Shown piece by piece: positions 42,640 to 50,574 of a stretch of 64,000 nucleotides of DNA (the first letter of the stretch is position 1; each line of letters starts with the position of its first letter). The translations under genes were made by a program, and so were the position numbers. A model generated the notes under the pieces. It was not told the DNA's origin and did not search any database. It worked only from the letters and a program-made list of their open reading frames with translations. This DNA comes from WJMT01 sp964445575 (GTDB lineage Bacteria; Acidobacteriota; Aminicenantia; Aminicenantales; Aminicenantaceae): positions 62,001 through 126,000 of the forward strand of contig CAYULB010000001.1 in NCBI GenBank assembly GCA_964445575.1. The letters run 5' to 3'.

Positions 42640-42906
42640 ATGAAGTATCTGATTTTCACCTACCCAAACTGTCCAAAGTGTGATTCCTTAAAGAGAGAAC
42701 TTAAAAAGTCCGGCCTGAAAGGGCAGGAGTGCAATCTTGCAGAAAAAGAGAGCAAGATAAAAATCAGAAATTATCTTAAAGATATCAAACGTGATGAGAA
42801 GGGAGGAATTGTCATTCCTGTTGTTTTGATAATTGAACACGAAAAGGTCAGGAAAGTCATAACGACTTCACAGGAGCTGAAAGATTGGCTGCAATCAGAG
42901 GATTAG
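42640..42906 (+). CDS. thioredoxin/glutaredoxin-like protein of the class III reductase operon
   Basis: 88 residues with a thioredoxin-fold start MKYLIFTYPNCPKCDSLKR; the redox pair C11-x-x-C14 is followed by a short domain and a conserved cis-Pro position (IVIPVVLIIEHE). It starts one base after nrdD and overlaps nrdG by 22 bases. Class III reductases use formate or, in a subgroup, NrdH/thioredoxin-type reductants, so this protein may be the electron donor for NrdD here. Confidence 0.82.
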   Translation: MKYLIFTYPNCPKCDSLKRELKKSGLKGQECNLAEKESKIKIRNYLKDIKRDEKGGIVIPVVLIIEHEKVRKVITTSQELKDWLQSED

Positions 42907-43583
42907 AAAAGTTTGCTTCTAAGGATTTTCCAGGATACATTTCCTCAACCATATTTCTGGGAGGATGTAATTTTCGATGTCCTTTTTGTCATAATGCGGA
43001 GCTGGTTTTAAATCCCGGGAATCTACCCGTCATTCCCCATGATTTTTTTTTAGATTTTATTGATTCCAGAAAAGACTGGATAGAAGCTGTGTGTGTGACA
43101 GGGGGAGAACCGCTTATGCATTCAGACATAAACGAATTGCTCCACCTCCTAAAGAAGAAAGGGCTCCGCGTTAAACTGGACACCAATGGGTCTTTTCCTC
43201 AAAGGCTGGAAAGAATAATAAAAGAAGGTTTGATAGACAATGCAGCCATGGATATAAAAGCTTCTCTGGATAAATATTCTTTAGCTTCAGGGATAGAGGC
43301 AAAGGTAAAGGACATAAAAAAAAGCATTGATGTTTTAAGAAAATCAAAAATTGAATATATGTTTAGAACCACAGTAGTTCCAGGCCTCATTGATAAAGAA
43401 GAGATTGAAAAAATTTTTCAGATGCTCAAAGGAAGTCCTTGTTTTCAGATTCAACAGTTTTCTCCGGAAAATACTCTGGATGTATCCTACCGAAAAATAA
43501 AGCCCTATCCCAGAGAAAAAATCCAGAAGTGGGGAAAGTTAGCAGAAGGATATTTTTCAAAAGTAACCCTGGAAGGGGTTTAA
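42885..43583 (+). CDS. nrdG: anaerobic ribonucleotide reductase activase (NrdG, radical SAM)
   Basis: 232 residues. The radical-SAM cluster cysteines are C28-x3-C32-x2-C35 in GGCNFRCPFCHN, followed by VCVTGGEPLMH (SAM contact) and KLDTNGSFPQ. It generates the glycyl radical on NrdD. The TTG start at 42885 is supported by CAGGAG eight bases upstream within the preceding gene. Longer than the 155-residue E. coli NrdG and typical of the second NrdG subgroup (pyruvate formate-lyase activase-like). Confidence 0.94.
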   Translation: MAAIRGLEKFASKDFPGYISSTIFLGGCNFRCPFCHNAELVLNPGNLPVIPHDFFLDFIDSRKDWIEAVCVTGGEPLMHSDINELLHLLKKKGLRVKLDTNGSFPQRLERIIKEGLIDNAAMDIKASLDKYSLASGIEAKVKDIKKSIDVLRKSKIEYMFRTTVVPGLIDKEEIEKIFQMLKGSPCFQIQQFSPENTLDVSYRKIKPYPREKIQKWGKLAEGYFSKVTLEGV

Positions 43584-43584
43584 A

Positions 43585-44007
43585 ATGAAGTTAAAAGTAA
43601 AGAAAATAAGCAAAGAGGCTAAAATTCCTTTGCGGGGACATAAAGGGGATGCTGGACTTGATTTATTCTCCTCTGAGGACTGCAAACTACTTCCTTTTGA
43701 AAGCAGACCTATTTCGACCGGGATCAAAGTAGCTATTCCTGAAGGATATGCTGGTCTTATTTGGGATAAGAGCGGAGTGTCCCTAAAATCAATACATAGA
43801 TTAGCCGGAGTTATTGATTCTGGATACAGAGGTGAAATCAAAGTGGTGTTGATAAACCTGGGGAAGGAAACATTTTTGATTGAAAAAGGGATGAAGATAG
43901 CTCAACTGCTTATTCAGCAGGTTGTGGATTTTGAAGCTGTGGAAGTCAAAAATCTCAATGAGACCATTCGGGGAGAGGATGGTTTTGGAAGCACAGGGGA
44001 GTACTGA
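43585..44007 (+). CDS. dut: dUTP diphosphatase
   Basis: 140 residues with the five trimeric dUTPase motifs: GDAGLDLFS (I), WDKSGVSLK (II), GVIDSGYRGEI (III, catalytic Asp and uracil-binding Tyr), KIAQLLIQ (IV) and the mobile C-terminal RGEDGFGSTG (V). It removes dUTP and supplies dUMP for dTMP synthesis, which suits the neighbouring ribonucleotide reductase genes. It starts one base after nrdG. Confidence 0.96.
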   Translation: MKLKVKKISKEAKIPLRGHKGDAGLDLFSSEDCKLLPFESRPISTGIKVAIPEGYAGLIWDKSGVSLKSIHRLAGVIDSGYRGEIKVVLINLGKETFLIEKGMKIAQLLIQQVVDFEAVEVKNLNETIRGEDGFGSTGEY

Positions 44008-44035
44008 CCAGACAAATGAAGAAACAAGATCTCAA

Positions 44036-44788
44036 ATGGCGCAAACAAATAACAGTGGACTTAGGTCTCTTTTAAGGGAAAATATTTTCGTTATTCTATC
44101 CAGACCTTCTAATCCAGAGAATATAGGACTTGTGGCAAGAGCCATGAAGAACACAGGATTTAAACATTTGAGAATAATTTTGGATAAATCCCTCCCAAAC
44201 CAAGCTTTTAGGACAGCAGTGCATGCAGAGGACTTGTTAAAGAATGCAGGCATCTACTCCCAACTTTCTGAAGCCACCAAAGATTTGAGCGTTGTTTTTG
44301 CAGCTTCAGCGAGGTATCGAAAAAATTTTCCTTCCTTAAGTTTTAACGAGGCCGCAGAAAAAATGGCTAGTTTTTCTTCTGAGGTAAAGGTGGGGCTTGT
44401 TTTTGGAACCGAAAGGACTGGATTGGTTTCAAGAGAGCTTCGCCATTCCAATTACAGATTTTTGATTCCTCAAGCAGAGAGTCAACCTTCTTACAATCTT
44501 GCTTCGGCAGTGCTTCTCACTCTATTCCAGCTGTTCAGCAGAGGAAAACCCGTTATGAGAAGAAAAGAAACAAAGCCTAAGCCGATTTCAAGAAGCGAAC
44601 AGGAAGAATGTATCAACTTGATAGTGAAAAAACTGGAAAAAATAAATTTCATTCACCAAGGCAACCGGGAGCATGTTGTGAACATGCTGTATGACCTTTT
44701 TGGGAGGTTGGTAATGAAGGAGAGAGACAGAAATTTACTGCTGGCTGTTTTTTCAAAAGGAATTTCTGAAAAGAAGCCAGATGAATAA
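44036..44788 (+). CDS. trmJ: tRNA methyltransferase of the SpoU/TrmH class (TrmJ-like)
   Basis: About 250 residues. Motif 1 of the SPOUT fold is ENIFVILSRPSNPENIGLVARAMKNTG in full at residues 15-41; motifs 2 and 3 are VGLVFGTERTGL and FLIPQAESQPSYNLASAVLL. A C-terminal helical extension (about 175-250) distinguishes TrmJ, which methylates the 2'-O of position 32 in tRNA. The start is uncertain: I use the ATG at 44036; an ATG at 43979 inside dut is the alternative. The last 43 coding bases are repeated after the following gap, an assembly effect. Confidence 0.88.
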   Translation: MAQTNNSGLRSLLRENIFVILSRPSNPENIGLVARAMKNTGFKHLRIILDKSLPNQAFRTAVHAEDLLKNAGIYSQLSEATKDLSVVFAASARYRKNFPSLSFNEAAEKMASFSSEVKVGLVFGTERTGLVSRELRHSNYRFLIPQAESQPSYNLASAVLLTLFQLFSRGKPVMRRKETKPKPISRSEQEECINLIVKKLEKINFIHQGNREHVVNMLYDLFGRLVMKERDRNLLLAVFSKGISEKKPDE

Positions 44789-44955
44789 ATTCTTTCCTGT
44801 NNNNNNNNNNNNNNNNNNNNNNNNNNNNNNNNNNNNNNNNNNNNNNNNNNNNNNNNNNNNNNNNNNNNNNNNNNNNNNNNNNNNNNNNNNNNNNNNNNNN
44901 TGTTTTTTCAAAAGGAATTTCTGAAAAGAAGCCAGATGAATAAATTCTTTCCTGT
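44746..44955. other. artificial 100-N gap between contigs that overlap by 55 bp
   Basis: Bases 44746-44800 and 44901-44955 are identical over all 55 positions and hold the end of trmJ plus 12 bases. The contigs therefore overlap and the true sequence is most likely continuous from 44800 to 44956, with neither gap nor duplication. Nothing else is coded in 44789-45025 apart from the promoter below. Confidence 0.9.
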
Positions 44956-44969
44956 CATCAATCGTGGAT

Positions 44970-44997
44970 TTGATAAAAAACGATAATGACTTATACT
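44970..44997 (+). promoter_or_regulatory. sigma70-type promoter of the OsmC-like gene
   Basis: TTGATA (44970-44975), 16-base spacer, TATACT (44992-44997), 28 bases before the ATG at 45026, which has TAGGAGAAG upstream. Confidence 0.6.
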
Positions 44998-45025
44998 GTT
45001 ATCAATCATTGATTAGGAGAAGTAA

Positions 45026-45439
45026 ATGAGTGGAGAAATTAGCTTAAAATTTCCGGGTGGGAAGAAAGTGGATGCAGAGATTAAAGACTTTACCATTAAA
45101 ACAGACCAGCCCATTTATCAAGGAGGAGAGGGCGTGTCACCCGCACCCTTTGACCTTTTCCTGGCTTCTATCGCCACATGTTCTGGGATTTATCTTCTTT
45201 CTTTCTGTCAAGAGAGGGGAATATCTACGGATGAGCTGGGTCTTATCATGACCAAAGAGACAGACAAAGAAAGGAAGATGATAAAAAGGCTGAACATAGA
45301 AATAAAACTTCCTCATGATTTTCCTAGAAAGTATGAAAAAGCTGTCATAAAGGCAGTGAATCAATGTTCAGTTAAGAGGCATATGCTTGAGCCTCCTGAA
45401 TTTCAATTCAATTTGATTTATCAAGAAGCAAAAAGATAA
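45026..45439 (+). CDS. OsmC/Ohr-family protein (OsmC-like, YhfA type)
   Basis: 137 residues. The fold's two cysteines are present: in SPAPFDLFLASIATCSGIYL (first, on the long helix) and in AVNQCSVKRHM (second). OsmC/Ohr proteins reduce organic hydroperoxides with these thiols; the spacing and the lack of Ohr signature residues place this in the OsmC-like/YhfA group, for which the reaction is less certain. The end overlaps the convergent DUF2752 pseudogene by 19 bases. Confidence 0.88.
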   Translation: MSGEISLKFPGGKKVDAEIKDFTIKTDQPIYQGGEGVSPAPFDLFLASIATCSGIYLLSFCQERGISTDELGLIMTKETDKERKMIKRLNIEIKLPHDFPRKYEKAVIKAVNQCSVKRHMLEPPEFQFNLIYQEAKR

Positions 45440-45824
45440 GAGGTCAGGTTCACAAGCCTGTTAATAAAAAAGAGAAGTCCAGGGACGATCATTCCTCTGT
45501 TCAGAATTTTTCCGGACTGGAATAAAAGCGGGCTCTGGGACGGAGCGAGGAGGATAAAAGCTCTGTAAGCGGTCCGAAGAAAGATGTAGAAAAGGGTGAA
45601 CAGCCCAGTCGGTGGTAAATAAAGCTGGCTCTGAATTGGCCGTGAACAGCAGCAACCAGAGATCTGGTAAGTCCGCATCCAGGACAAGGAAGCCCGGTAA
45701 GATTATAAAATGTGCAGACTTCAAGGAGGGGAAGCTTTCCTAACATAAGATAAGGATTTTTTATGTCTGTGTTGCCTTTTATCCCCAGCTTCTGGTATTC
45801 TACAGAATAAAATAGCGGAATCAA
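45421..45824 (-). pseudogene. DUF2752 membrane protein gene with a single-base frameshift
   Basis: The first part (45824 leftward) reads YNLTGLPCPGCGLTRSLVAAVHGQF, the C-P-x-C-G-x-T-R signature of DUF2752. At about 45604-45606 the frame changes: the remaining two membrane helices (LFTLFYIFLRTAYRAF and GMIVPGLLFFINRLVNL) are read in another frame. One extra G in the ggg run would restore YHRLG followed by LFTLFY. It is either a recent loss or a sequencing/assembly error. DUF2752 proteins are small and of unknown function, often beside membrane proteins with TM2 domains. Confidence 0.7.
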
Positions 45825-45882
45825 CCAATTTAACAGAGTTTGCTTAGCTTCTCTGTAATTAGAAATTAGAAAAATTCAATGG

Positions 45883-45911
45883 TTGACTCAAACTTATGCA
45901 GATGATATATA
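45883..45911 (+). promoter_or_regulatory. sigma70-type promoter of the degenerate-HD gene
   Basis: TTGACT (45883-45888), 17-base spacer, TATATA (45906-45911), 22 bases upstream of the ATG at 45934. Confidence 0.55.
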
Positions 45912-45933
45912 AAAATAGGGTTTAAAGAATGGG

Positions 45934-46869
45934 ATGAAAAAGCTCAAAGAATTTACTCTAAAGTACTTTGAACTGTTTTTGGTGGTTCTGGTATTTCTAG
46001 GGATTATTGGAATAGGGTTCTTTGTTGAATACAAGCTGGCCTTTCTTAACTTTTTTTTCCTTCCGGTCATTTTATCCGGGCATTTTCTGGGAAAGAAACA
46101 GGGAGTGCTGACCGCGTTTTTGAGTATACTCGTGGTGGTTTTTTATCTCATATTTACCGGAAGATTTATCCAGACCGAAAATATTCTATCTTTATATGAT
46201 TTTATTAACCTTCTTTCATGGGGAGGTTTTTTGCTGCTTACAGGAGCTATAGTGGGCTCTGCTTCAGAACAGAAAGAAAAAAAGATGGAAAAATTAAAGA
46301 CAGCCTATATTGGAATTCTGGAAGTTATGTTCAAATATCTCGAATGCGGGGATAAAGTCCAGCCTTCTTCTTTAAGAATTTCTCACGTTTCAGGAAAGAT
46401 TGCGGAAGCTGCAGGACTTGAGACCAGGGATGTGGAGAACATTAAATCAGCAGCTCTTTTATCAGAATCCACCGGGCTTCATAAAAGTCTTTCTTTTTTT
46501 TATGAGATATCAGATTTTTGGTCCAAAGAAATGAAAGGATCAGAATCTTCACTCGATGACAGGGAAAAAGTTATTCTGAAGTCAACGGCTTCTCTTTTAA
46601 GTGAAATACAGCCATTGCTGGAAGATTATTACAATCATTATGTAAAAAACCCTTATCAACTGGATAAGGACTTAAAGAATATCAGTGTGGGAGCCAGCAT
46701 CATAGCCCTTGCCAATATCTATGAAAAAATTTCTCAAAAGGGACCTCCTTTTATGGGAGTTAAAGAGTTTGAAAGCATTGAGCACGTTAAAAATTTAGGA
46801 GGCAGGACTTTTCCTGAGCTTGCTGTTCAAGCATTTACGATGACTTTATCTAACCTGAACCATTCATAA
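45934..46869 (+). CDS. membrane protein with a degenerate HD/HD-GYP-like domain
   Basis: 311 residues: four membrane helices (about 12-105), a short coiled linker (SEQKEKKMEKLK) and a helical domain (about 125-305) laid out like HD-GYP domains. The catalytic pair is lost: where active proteins read AALLHDIGK this one reads AALLSESTG, the ADxxDA segment is ALANIYEKI, and no GYP motif is found. It probably senses or binds and does not hydrolyse. The last five residues and the stop codon are supplied by the end of repeat element E4, so the original C-terminus may be changed. Confidence 0.7.
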   Translation: MKKLKEFTLKYFELFLVVLVFLGIIGIGFFVEYKLAFLNFFFLPVILSGHFLGKKQGVLTAFLSILVVVFYLIFTGRFIQTENILSLYDFINLLSWGGFLLLTGAIVGSASEQKEKKMEKLKTAYIGILEVMFKYLECGDKVQPSSLRISHVSGKIAEAAGLETRDVENIKSAALLSESTGLHKSLSFFYEISDFWSKEMKGSESSLDDREKVILKSTASLLSEIQPLLEDYYNHYVKNPYQLDKDLKNISVGASIIALANIYEKISQKGPPFMGVKEFESIEHVKNLGGRTFPELAVQAFTMTLSNLNHS

Positions 46870-47105
46870 AAAAATAGCGATGTTTTCATGATCAATTTAT
46901 TTTCATCGATATACAAGGTTTTTTCAAGAACGATGTCTTGAACATTTTTCTTATTTGAATTTTTTATATTGATCGCTATTTTTTACCATTAAGGCGAGCC
47001 GATCTCACTGCATCGGCTTCGTTGCAGGCCATTCGCAGTGAAGGACCACGACTTCATGCCCTGCGCCTCGCATCTGCAGCAACCTCGACTCGTGAAGTGT
47101 CCAGG
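46854..47105. repeat. dispersed element, copy E4 (252 bp, full length)
   Basis: A end cctgaaccattca (46854-46866), B end tgaagtgtccagg (47093-47105). Inside are the inverted repeat aaaaaatagcgat (46869-46881) / atcgctatttttt (46972-46984), and a conserved block ggcgagccgatctcactgc (46994-47012) through gcagcaacctcgactcgtga (47077-47096), both shared with E2 in reverse orientation. The element fills nearly the whole 264-bp space between two convergent genes. Confidence 0.8.
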
Positions 47106-47133
47106 CTAAAAAATGAGGAACAGCTGAAGGTGA

Positions 47134-48063
47134 TTATTTGCATCCCAGAGGAGTCAGGACAGTGAGAACTTTCGGTTTTATATTTATTTCAACTTGGTCT
47201 GTTTTTCCTAACAGCTCTCCGTTGTATTGAACAGGAAGTTTTTTCCCTTTTATAATGATTTTTTCTGCTTTGAAGTGCGGTTGTGTTTTCTGGAAGGTGC
47301 CAAAATAAATACTGGGGAAGAAGAGCAGAAACTTACGAATGCTTGTTTCAAAGAATGTCATATCAATATACCCATCATCCAGCTCTGCTTTAGGGGAGAT
47401 CTTCCAGCCGTATCCAAAATGTTTGCTTTTACCTATGATTCCGTCAAATACTTTTAATTTAATATGATTGTGCTCAAAACAACGGCCTTTATCATCAACG
47501 GCATTGAACAGCTCTATTTCCTGTCTTTTCCTGGATAAACGCAACATAATCCGGGCAGCAAGTATATGGCCTAAAAATCCGGGGATTCTGTTTTTTGATT
47601 TTTCTACCAAAACCTGAGCAGTAGCGCCTACGCTTCCAAATGATGCGTATTTATCATTTATTTTAATCAGGTCGATTTCCTTGGTGCGTCCTTGTTTTAT
47701 TATTTTCAATGCTCCTTTTATGCTTAAAGGAATGTTCAGGGAAATCCTAAAGGCATTTCCACTTCCTAAAGGAATGACTCCAAGGATGACCTCTTTGTTC
47801 CTGCCGGATTCCATGATTCCCTGAATGACATCTGCTATGGTGCCATCCCCTCCAGCAACAATGATTACGTCAAAGTCTTGGCAGAGTTTTTTGGCCGTAC
47901 TGATAGTAAAGTCTTTATTTTTCTGAGTAGCGATTATTTTTCCAGGTGCATTCTTTTTTAAATAATTTCTGACCAGTACATTTCGAGACCATTTTTTGTT
48001 TGCGGCATAGGGATTTATAATACAAGCAGTTTTTTTGTTAGACAGAAAGCTCTCTTTTTTCAT
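47134..48063 (-). CDS. diacylglycerol kinase-like lipid kinase (DAGK catalytic domain, YegS/BmrU type)
   Basis: 309 residues. The catalytic loop VAGGDGTIADVIQGIMESG and the downstream GVIPLGSGNAFRISLNIPL are the DAGK_cat signatures; the second beta-sandwich domain ends the protein. Members phosphorylate diacylglycerol, ceramide-like or other lipids with ATP; the substrate here is open. Convergent with the degenerate-HD gene and separated from it by repeat element E4. Confidence 0.9.
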   Translation of the reverse strand: MKKESFLSNKKTACIINPYAANKKWSRNVLVRNYLKKNAPGKIIATQKNKDFTISTAKKLCQDFDVIIVAGGDGTIADVIQGIMESGRNKEVILGVIPLGSGNAFRISLNIPLSIKGALKIIKQGRTKEIDLIKINDKYASFGSVGATAQVLVEKSKNRIPGFLGHILAARIMLRLSRKRQEIELFNAVDDKGRCFEHNHIKLKVFDGIIGKSKHFGYGWKISPKAELDDGYIDMTFFETSIRKFLLFFPSIYFGTFQKTQPHFKAEKIIIKGKKLPVQYNGELLGKTDQVEINIKPKVLTVLTPLGCK

Positions 48064-48171
48064 GAACTCTTCACACAGGACTTCAAAAGATAATATTTAC
48101 CAGAAATTTTTTTCCAATACAATGAAAAATGTTTATTATCCTGACTCGTGAATAATCCAGGTTATCTGTTC

Positions 48172-48199
48172 TTGACTTATATGACCTGACTGATAAAAT
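48172..48199 (+). promoter_or_regulatory. sigma70-type promoter with very short leader
   Basis: TTGACT (48172-48177), 16-base spacer, TAAAAT (48194-48199), nine bases before the ATG at 48209. A stretch at 48149-48161 (tgaataatccagg) just upstream equals the end of the dispersed element, an isolated end. Confidence 0.55.
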
Positions 48200-48208
48200 T
48201 TTCACTAT

Positions 48209-49195
48209 ATGATGAATGGTCTTGAAGAAATCAAAGAGTCAAAAGGCAGAAGGTTTTTATTTCTTGTGGAAAGGTCTCCCGATGAGGAGGATTATTTTAA
48301 ATACGAGCAGCGCCGCATGGAAATCTGGGGAGATCCCAATGACCATTTATCAAGTCCCAGAAATTTGGCGGGCGAGAATTATTTTAATGAAGGAAGCAGC
48401 CTTTTTATTGGGATTTATGCAGAAGATGAGAAAGGAAAATTGCGGAGAGACAGGCAATATTTCATAGGATTTGCTTATGGATATGTGGGAGTGAAGGATA
48501 AAAAGATTGCTTATAAAGAATCCGGGAATCTCAATTTTTACTCCCAGTATGCTGCCATCAAAAAGCAATACAGGAATTTAAACCTGGGTATTTTGCTTAA
48601 GCAGTTCCAGAAAAGAATCATACAAGATTTGTTTCACATCAATTCTATGACCTGCACTTATGACCCTTTGACCGGAGTGAATGCCTACAGAAATATTCAT
48701 AAGCTAGGAATGGAAGTTGTAGATTATAAGCCAAGTTTTTACAGAGGCTTTGTTGGATATCTGAATAGAGCTGATATTCCCAGTGACCGGTTTTATGTTT
48801 TATGGAACCTGAGGAAAAAAAACAAGGAACCGGATTATGACCTAGATGAATTACTGAGTCGTGGAGATTTAGTGGTCAGCTCTACTGTCAAAGAAATCAA
48901 AGGGAAAAAGAGACTTATGAATATAGAAGTGAGTCAAGAAGTTAATTTTGATGCGCTTAATGCCTCAAAGAGGTGGCTTCTCGTTGAAATTCCCTATGAT
49001 TTTTACAGGATGATTCAGGAAACAGATGTTCCGGATAAACAAATCAGAAGAATTCCTCTAGATTGGAGGTTAAGGACCAGAAAAGCTTTTACAGAGCTTT
49101 TTCAATCTGGTTACCGAATCAGGGATTTTAGATCCAAGAAGACAATTCAGCGGCGGAGGAATTTTTATGTGCTGGTCAAAGACAACAAGCCTTAA
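48209..49195 (+). CDS. GNAT-fold protein of the COG3375 type
   Basis: 328 residues. The central part has a GNAT-like layout: YFIGFAYGYVG (beta4), KKQYRNLNLGILLKQFQK (the acetyl-CoA-binding QxxGxG region in variant form), then SMTCTYDPLTGVNAYRNIHKLG, which is the W/C-T-(F/Y)-D-P-L-x-x-x-NA-x-x-N segment diagnostic of COG3375. These large GNAT relatives have no known substrate. The N-terminal FRWTE-like motif and a C-terminal all-beta part bring it to the family's usual size. No Shine-Dalgarno sequence is visible before the ATG. Confidence 0.75.
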   Translation: MMNGLEEIKESKGRRFLFLVERSPDEEDYFKYEQRRMEIWGDPNDHLSSPRNLAGENYFNEGSSLFIGIYAEDEKGKLRRDRQYFIGFAYGYVGVKDKKIAYKESGNLNFYSQYAAIKKQYRNLNLGILLKQFQKRIIQDLFHINSMTCTYDPLTGVNAYRNIHKLGMEVVDYKPSFYRGFVGYLNRADIPSDRFYVLWNLRKKNKEPDYDLDELLSRGDLVVSSTVKEIKGKKRLMNIEVSQEVNFDALNASKRWLLVEIPYDFYRMIQETDVPDKQIRRIPLDWRLRTRKAFTELFQSGYRIRDFRSKKTIQRRRNFYVLVKDNKP

Positions 49196-49272
49196 TCCAT
49201 GAGAAAGAACCAGCTTGACAAGGAAATAACTATCCATAAAAATGAGCGGTTATACTATTGAAAGGAGAATCA

Positions 49273-50523
49273 ATGTCTCAAAAAATTATTATTTTATGTT
49301 TAAGCTTATCTTTGGCACTCTTATTTTTTTCCAACTCCTGCACAAAAGAACAAAAAACAGATATTTCTGACTCTGAAGCAATGAAAATACACCTGAAAGT
49401 CCTGACCGTGGATACCCACTGCGACACTCCGATGAGGATGGTCAGAGGTGAGTATGATATGGGGAAGCTTCACGGCCCTGAGGATAAAAGCAGAGGGAAA
49501 ATCGACCTTCCACGCATGAAAGAGGGAGGGCTGGATGCTGAATTTTTTGCGGCTTATGTGGGGCAGGGGGAAAGAACAGAGCAGGGCTATAAGGAGGCAA
49601 AAAAGAGAGCAGACCTTCTTATCAAAGCCATTCATGACATGTGTGACCAATATCCTGAAAGGATTGGTTTGGCGACCACGCCTGAGGATGCCTACAGACT
49701 GAAAGAACAGGGGAAGATAGCAGCGTTCATTGGTATGGAAAACGGATATCCTTTGGGAAAAGACCTGTCTCTGGTGGAAGAATTTTATAATAAGGGAGTG
49801 CGATACATCACCCTGTGTCATTCCAGCGATAATGACATTTGTGATTCTTCTACTGACAGAAGGGAACCAGAAGATAATGGATTGAGTGATTTTGGAAAAA
49901 AAGTGGTGGAAGAATGCAATCGGCTTGGAATCATGGTCGATGTCTCTCATGTCTCTGATCAGTCTTTTTTTGATGTTCTTGAGCACTCCCAGGCTCCTGT
50001 GATTGCGTCTCACTCTTGCGTGCGTTCTCTGTGTGACCATCCCAGAAACCTTTCTGATGAAATGCTAAAAGCTTTGGCTGAAAAAGAGGGTGTTATTCAA
50101 ATTTGTTTTGTGTCCAGTTTTATTAAGGAGACAGAATCGAATATGGAGAGACAGAAGGCCATTGAGAAGCTGGAAGAAAAGTACGGCGAGTATTCGAAGA
50201 TAAAAGAGGAAAAGCTCAGACAGAAAGTCAGAGAGGAATACATGAAAATTATGGAAAAATATCCCAGGCCAAGTGCAACCGTAGAGGATATGGTTGACCA
50301 TATCGATTATGTGAAGGACTTAATAGGGATCGATTATGTGGGTATAGGAACAGATTTTGATGGAGGTGGAGGCCTAGAGGGGTGTGATAATGTGAGTGAA
50401 ATGCCCAATGTAACCAAAGAGCTGTTGAGGAGGGGTTATACAGAAGAAGAGATTGAGAAAATTTGGGGTGGAAATTTAATGAGAGTTTTTAGGAAGGTTA
50501 TAAAGCTGTCTTCGCAGAAATAG
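49273..50523 (+). CDS. M19 family membrane dipeptidase, lipoprotein
   Basis: 416 residues. I start at the ATG at 49273, preceded by AAAGGAG at six bases, not at the TTG at 49258. A signal with lipobox FFSNSC (Cys about 23) makes it a lipoprotein. The renal-dipeptidase zinc ligands are all visible: VDTHCDTPMRM (His-x-Asp), FIGMENGYPL (bridging Glu), TLCHSSDND, ASHSCVRSLCDHPRN and GIGTDFDGGG. It hydrolyses dipeptides, including those with D-amino acids, outside the cytoplasm. With the M1 peptidase and transglutaminase it points to scavenging of peptides. Confidence 0.93.
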   Translation: MSQKIIILCLSLSLALLFFSNSCTKEQKTDISDSEAMKIHLKVLTVDTHCDTPMRMVRGEYDMGKLHGPEDKSRGKIDLPRMKEGGLDAEFFAAYVGQGERTEQGYKEAKKRADLLIKAIHDMCDQYPERIGLATTPEDAYRLKEQGKIAAFIGMENGYPLGKDLSLVEEFYNKGVRYITLCHSSDNDICDSSTDRREPEDNGLSDFGKKVVEECNRLGIMVDVSHVSDQSFFDVLEHSQAPVIASHSCVRSLCDHPRNLSDEMLKALAEKEGVIQICFVSSFIKETESNMERQKAIEKLEEKYGEYSKIKEEKLRQKVREEYMKIMEKYPRPSATVEDMVDHIDYVKDLIGIDYVGIGTDFDGGGGLEGCDNVSEMPNVTKELLRRGYTEEEIEKIWGGNLMRVFRKVIKLSSQK

Positions 50524-50574
50524 GAAACCTGGATTTATTCAGGAGATGGTTTCCAATCTTTATCCGGTCATGAA

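Noticed and set aside
44901..44955. Apparent tandem duplication of the trmJ end
   Set aside because: Exactly 55 identical bases at both contig ends around 100 N; explained by contig overlap.
46870..47130. Possible structured RNA gene between the degenerate-HD and lipid kinase genes
   Set aside because: The whole stretch is explained as repeat element E4; a transcript is not excluded but no promoter is visible.
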